Source: Solirubrobacteraceae bacterium
Lineage (GTDB): Bacteria; Actinomycetota; Thermoleophilia; Solirubrobacterales; Solirubrobacteraceae
Direction of reading: 5' to 3'
DNA length: 64,000 bases
NCBI GenBank assembly: GCA_030447505.1
Contig: JAUJOT010000004.1
Location: 124,001 to 188,000, forward strand
Numbering within the stretch: the stretch's first letter is position 1; every line of letters begins with the position of its first letter. The notes beneath the pieces are model-generated. The model did no database searches, was not told where the DNA came from, and saw only the letters and a program-made list of their open reading frames with translations. Shown here piece by piece: positions 60,965-64,000 of the stretch. A program made the translations under genes and the position numbers.

Positions 60965-61714
60965 ATGCGGCCGCTGCTCAACGCGTTGCTGTTCCTTCCG
61001 TCGCGGGCGATCGAGCAGACGCCCGCAGACGCCGGCCTCGCCTACCGTGACGTCTGGTTGCAGACTGACGATGGCGAGCGGCTGCACGGTTGGTGGGTTC
61101 AGCGGCGCGCGGCTGCGCTCGGGCACGTCCTGCTCTGCCACGGCAACGCCGGCAACGTCGGCGATCGCGTTCTGCACGCCGCCGTTCTGACGGCCGCCGG
61201 CTTCGATGTGCTGCTGTTCGACTACCGCGGCTACGGGCACAGCAGCGGCACGCCCAGCGAGCAGGGAACCTACCGCGACGCGCGCGCCGCGCTGTCGTGC
61301 CTGCTGGGTCAGCCCGACGTGGACTGCGCCCGCGTGCTGTACCTCGGCGAGTCGCTCGGCGGCGCGGTCGCGCTCGAGCTCGCGCTCGCGCACCCGCCGG
61401 CGGGGCTCGTCCTGCTGTCGGCGTTCACCAGCGTTCGCGAGATGGGGCGCCTGCACTACGGGATGATCCCGACCGCCCTGGTGCCTGACGCGTACCCGAG
61501 CCTGCGCCTGATCGCCGACCTGCGTGCTCCGCTGCTCGTGCTGCACGGCGAAGACGACATGATCGTGCCGGTCGAGCAGGGTCGGGCGCTGTTCGACGCG
61601 GCGCCCGATCCAAAGCGGCTGCGCATCCTGCCCGGCGTCGGACACAACGACATCGTCTCGAGCGCAGGCGGAGCTGTCGGCGAGGAGATCAGGTCGTGGG
61701 CGCGGCGCGATTGA
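60965..61714 (+). CDS. Alpha/beta hydrolase (BEM46/ABHD13-like)
   Basis: This 249-residue protein begins with a short hydrophobic segment (LLNALLFLPSRAIEQTP), followed by ALGHVLLCHGNAGNVGDRVL (oxyanion loop), LLFDYRGYGHSSGTPSEQG, YLGESLGGAVALELA (Ser elbow), LHGEDDMIVPVEQG (Asp) and PGVGHNDIVSS (His). The triad is complete, and the HGNAGN text is characteristic of the BEM46/ABHD13 group. It is probably membrane-associated. The substrate is unknown. Confidence 0.9.
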   Translation: MRPLLNALLFLPSRAIEQTPADAGLAYRDVWLQTDDGERLHGWWVQRRAAALGHVLLCHGNAGNVGDRVLHAAVLTAAGFDVLLFDYRGYGHSSGTPSEQGTYRDARAALSCLLGQPDVDCARVLYLGESLGGAVALELALAHPPAGLVLLSAFTSVREMGRLHYGMIPTALVPDAYPSLRLIADLRAPLLVLHGEDDMIVPVEQGRALFDAAPDPKRLRILPGVGHNDIVSSAGGAVGEEIRSWARRD

Positions 61715-61822
61715 GCCGTGGCCCATCGCTCCGCGCGAGCGCGGGACGCGTTCGAGCTCGAGCACGTCGACGTGGGTGCGCGCCGATGTTTTCGCGTTCG
61801 TTCGGGCGGGAATCGTTCTGTC

Positions 61823-62851
61823 ATGTCCGATTCGCTGCGACGGACGGCGGCTGCGCTTGTCGGCGAGGGCAAGGGAATCCTCGCGGCGGACGAGAGCAAC
61901 GGCACGATGGACAAGCGCCTGCGGGCGGCGGGCGTGGAGCCCGGCGTGGAGACGCGTCGCGCGCTGCGCGAGCTGTTGTTCACGACCGAGGGTGCGGCGC
62001 AGTACATCAGCGGCGTGATCCTCTATGACGAGACGTTTCGCCAGAGCACGACGGACGGCGTCGCGTTTCCCCGGCTGCTCGAAGACCAGGGGGTCGTGGC
62101 GGGCATCAAGGTCGATACCGGTGCCAAGCCACTGGCGCAAGCCGACGACGAGACGATCACCGAGGGGCTGGACGGCCTTCGCGAGCGCTTGGCCGAGTAC
62201 TACGCCGGCGGGGCGCGCTTTGCCAAGTGGCGCGCGGTGATCGCCGTCGACGAGCAGCGCCCCAGCCGCTATTGCGTCCACGTCAACGCGCACGCGCTCG
62301 CGCGGTACGCCGCGCTGTGTCAGGAGGCGCAGATCGTGCCGATCGTGGAGCCCGAGGTGCTGATGGACGGCGCGCACACGATCGATCGCTCCGAGCAGGT
62401 GACGGGGGCCGTTCTCGCGACCGTCTTTGAGGAGCTGCGAGAGCAGCGCGTGCTGCTCGAGGGAATGCTGCTGAAGCCCAACATGGTGCTGGCCGGCTAT
62501 GAGTGCCCCGAGCAGCCCGATGACGAGGTCGTGGCCGAGCGTACCCTGCGCTGCCTGCGCCGCAACGTTCCCGCGGCGGTGCCGGGGATCGTCTTTCTCT
62601 CGGGTGGTCAGAGCGACGAGGATGCCACGGCGCGACTGAACCTCATGAACCAGATGGGGTCCCAGCCGTGGGAGATCAGCTTCTCCTATGGTCGCGGGCT
62701 GCAGGCGGCCGCACTGACGACGTGGCACGGCGACAGCGACAACGTCGCGGCCGCTCAGGCGCAGTATCGCCACCGCGCTCGCTGCACCGCCGCCGCGCGA
62801 CGCGGCGAGTACTCGCCGGAGATCGAGCGCGAGCTGCTCGCGTCGCGCTGA
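61823..62851 (+). CDS. Class I fructose-bisphosphate aldolase
   Basis: This 342-residue TIM-barrel enzyme resembles the animal/plant type: GKGILAADESNGTMDKRLRA, GVILYDETFRQSTTDGVAFP, GIKVDTGAKPLA, AKWRAVIAVDE, VPIVEPEVLMDGAHTIDRSE, GMLLKPNMVLAGYE with the Schiff-base Lys and VFLSGGQSDEDATARLNLMN. It cleaves fructose 1,6-bisphosphate in glycolysis or condenses the trioses in gluconeogenesis. It stands alone, with no other glycolytic genes nearby. Confidence 0.95.
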   Translation: MSDSLRRTAAALVGEGKGILAADESNGTMDKRLRAAGVEPGVETRRALRELLFTTEGAAQYISGVILYDETFRQSTTDGVAFPRLLEDQGVVAGIKVDTGAKPLAQADDETITEGLDGLRERLAEYYAGGARFAKWRAVIAVDEQRPSRYCVHVNAHALARYAALCQEAQIVPIVEPEVLMDGAHTIDRSEQVTGAVLATVFEELREQRVLLEGMLLKPNMVLAGYECPEQPDDEVVAERTLRCLRRNVPAAVPGIVFLSGGQSDEDATARLNLMNQMGSQPWEISFSYGRGLQAAALTTWHGDSDNVAAAQAQYRHRARCTAAARRGEYSPEIERELLASR

Positions 62852-62935
62852 CCGGTTGATGGGCATCCATCGCTGATCGCGCGGCGGGCTGCAGCAACGA
62901 CGCAGACCACGCGCGGCGCCGCACGCGCCGGCGAC

Positions 62936-63385
62936 CTACGGAAGCGGCACGTCTGCCCTGCGATCGACGAACGGCAGCTGTGACACCAGTTCGCTCAGCT
63001 CGAACGAGCGATGCACGTGCTCTGGGCCGCTGAGGATCATCAGCCGCTTGCTGTGATAACGCGATCGCGCGCTGGCGTCGATCACGACCTGCATTCCGGC
63101 CGAGTCGATGAACTCGAGCCCGCCGAGGTCGACGAGGATCTCTTGGGAGTCGCTGGCCTCGGCGCGCCGCAGTTCCTGCTCGAACTGCCACGCGCTGCCG
63201 AGGTCGAGCTCGCCGCTGGCCGCGAGGATCTGCCTGTCACCGTCGCGAACGCAGTGGACCGCAAATGCATCGCCCGCCGCAGGGAAGCGGCCGCTGCGCG
63301 CGGAATGCCTCGCCGAGTGACGCCCGAACAGGCGCCGGACCCGGCTGACACGCCGCGACCGGCACTGCTCCAGTTGCTTCGCCAT
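62936..63385 (-). CDS. STAS-domain protein (anti-sigma factor antagonist-like)
   Basis: A 149-residue protein. Residues ~40-149 form a STAS domain with DRQILAASGELDLGSAWQFE and VDLGGLEFIDSAGMQVVIDA, where DSAG carries the phosphorylatable Ser. The N-terminal ~35 residues are Arg-rich (RSRRVSRVRRLFGRHSARHS) and may be non-native if the true start is later, but no good alternative start is seen. It likely takes part in partner-switching control of a sigma factor. A second STAS protein is at 28.7 kb. Confidence 0.82.
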   Translation of the reverse strand: MAKQLEQCRSRRVSRVRRLFGRHSARHSARSGRFPAAGDAFAVHCVRDGDRQILAASGELDLGSAWQFEQELRRAEASDSQEILVDLGGLEFIDSAGMQVVIDASARSRYHSKRLMILSGPEHVHRSFELSELVSQLPFVDRRADVPLP

Positions 63386-63509
63386 GCGGGTTGGAACATC
63401 GGGCGGGGCGACGGGTTGGCCGGTTCGTCGTGCGACGGACGGATGTTCGGCAGGCGCCCGTTGGCGTGACGACTGCGCGCCGGGTCCTCGGTTCCGATCG
63501 CGATAGACC

Positions 63510-63768
63510 TCAGCGCGCCGGTGCGACGTTGTGGTTGCACCGGAACACGTTGTCGGGGTCGTACTGCGCCTTGACCTCGGCGAGCCTGCGGAGGTTGCGT
63601 CCGAAGGCCCGACTGCACGGCGCTGAACGGTGTCGGACTGGAGATGTCCAGCAGTGGCGTGCCGAGCTCGCGCAGCGGCGCCATCACGCGCATCCCCTCC
63701 TCGACGTCGCCGGCGTAGACGCCTCCGACGATCGCGACCGGGCGGTCGTGAACCTCGGGCGTCAACTG
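63510..63768 (-). pseudogene. Remnant of a BBE-type FAD-linked oxidase
   Basis: The upstream piece reads VAIVGGVYAGDVEEGMRVMA then PLRELGTPLLDISSPTPFSA and VQSG, the substrate-domain text of berberine-bridge-type oxidases. Near 63608 the frame changes, and the C-terminal piece FGRNLRRLAEVKAQYDPDNV followed by FRCNHNVAP, the BBE domain end, follows at once. About 100 residues between them and all of the FAD-binding N-terminus are missing from this stretch. Confidence 0.75.
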
Positions 63769-64000
63769 GCCGTCGGCGATCGGCGATCGGCGAGTGCGCC
63801 GAAGCCTGCATCCTGCTCGGGGACGCACGCTTCGCCGCGTCGCTGTACGAGCTCATCGTCCCTACGACGGTCGCCCGCTGACGGCCGGCCGCGAGCTCTC
63901 CGTCCGACCACGCGTACATCCCCTCAGCCTCCTCCACGGCATAGCCGACGACATACGGCCCAGGCGCTGCTCGCCGCCGTCCTCGGCGACCTTCTGTTTC
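63769..64000. other. Right-edge sequence with no assignable gene
   Basis: A minus-strand frame reads in from the edge (VVGYAVEEAEGMYAWSDGEL) but I could not match it to a family. It may be upstream debris of the broken oxidase or an unrelated gene cut by the window. A short GGCGATC tandem lies near 63776-63790. Confidence 0.3.

Noticed and set aside
63776-63790. Short GGCGATC tandem as a mobile-element footprint
   Set aside because: The repeat is only two units of a common GC-rich heptamer, with no inverted ends or target duplication.

Overview
The window is very GC-rich, tightly packed DNA. It has frequent GTG starts, 1-4 nt start/stop overlaps and start codons that often lack a Shine-Dalgarno sequence. 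Together with MarR/PucR/CsoR regulators, a MelC1-type tyrosinase partner, CtaA and a PAS-GGDEF protein, this suggests an actinobacterium. A Thermoleophilia/Solirubrobacterales-type soil organism is my inference; no rRNA or other phylogenetic marker is present to prove it.

1-8.0 kb and 12.1-24.9 kb are two blocks of a surface-polysaccharide locus. They hold six GT4 and GT2 glycosyltransferases and two methyltransferases at the left. Further right come a polyprenyl-phosphate-type GT2 with a large membrane partner, an ABC polysaccharide exporter (Wzm/Wzt with a carbohydrate-binding tail) translationally coupled to an FkbM methyltransferase, a GT4, a GT4-coiled coil-methyltransferase fusion, a GT2-like protein and RfbC. 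The set predicts a rhamnose-containing, possibly methyl-capped glycan made in the cytoplasm and exported by the ABC route.

The blocks are separated by a tyrosinase cassette (8.1-9.9 kb) and a small regulatory island (10.2-12.0 kb) with a MarR regulator, a decayed MFS exporter and an intact CsoR-type copper sensor. 24.9-30.1 kb holds an MFS exporter, heme A synthase, a secreted glycosidase-like protein, a STAS protein and an NlpC/P60-like lipoprotein. 30.0-33.5 kb is a copper-export operon (copZ, exported His-rich protein, copA). It is preceded by two copies of the dyad found in front of the distant csoR, and by the remnant of a second csoR. 33.6-39.4 kb is a lipid region (PucR regulator, acyl desaturase, cyclopropane synthase) with gene debris and a frameshifted class III alcohol dehydrogenase. 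An IS630-family element lies at 39.5-40.7 kb.

40.7-57.1 kb is ordinary housekeeping and signalling: a DUF2231-Rieske protein, a diguanylate cyclase, an HTH_42 protein, a GNAT enzyme, a two-gene ABC transporter with a frameshifted ATPase, a cold-shock protein, a helical-repeat protein with two paralogous alpha/beta hydrolases, a MOSC protein, a secreted propeller-RTX protein and a pair of PH-domain membrane proteins. 57.2-64 kb has a GH65 phosphorylase with a gutted beta-phosphoglucomutase partner, small unknown proteins, a hydrolase, class I fructose-bisphosphate aldolase, a STAS protein and a broken BBE-type oxidase.

Two features recur. First, a TANNNT hexamer often ends 7-10 nt upstream of a start codon; at four divergent gene pairs the two opposed hexamers share one TA, giving A-N3-TA-N3-T. 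This suggests widespread leaderless and bidirectional promoters. Second, there is an unusual number of broken genes for 64 kb: truncations, a 14-bp duplication, small frameshifts and gene fragments. The single-site frameshifts in G/C runs could be sequencing errors.
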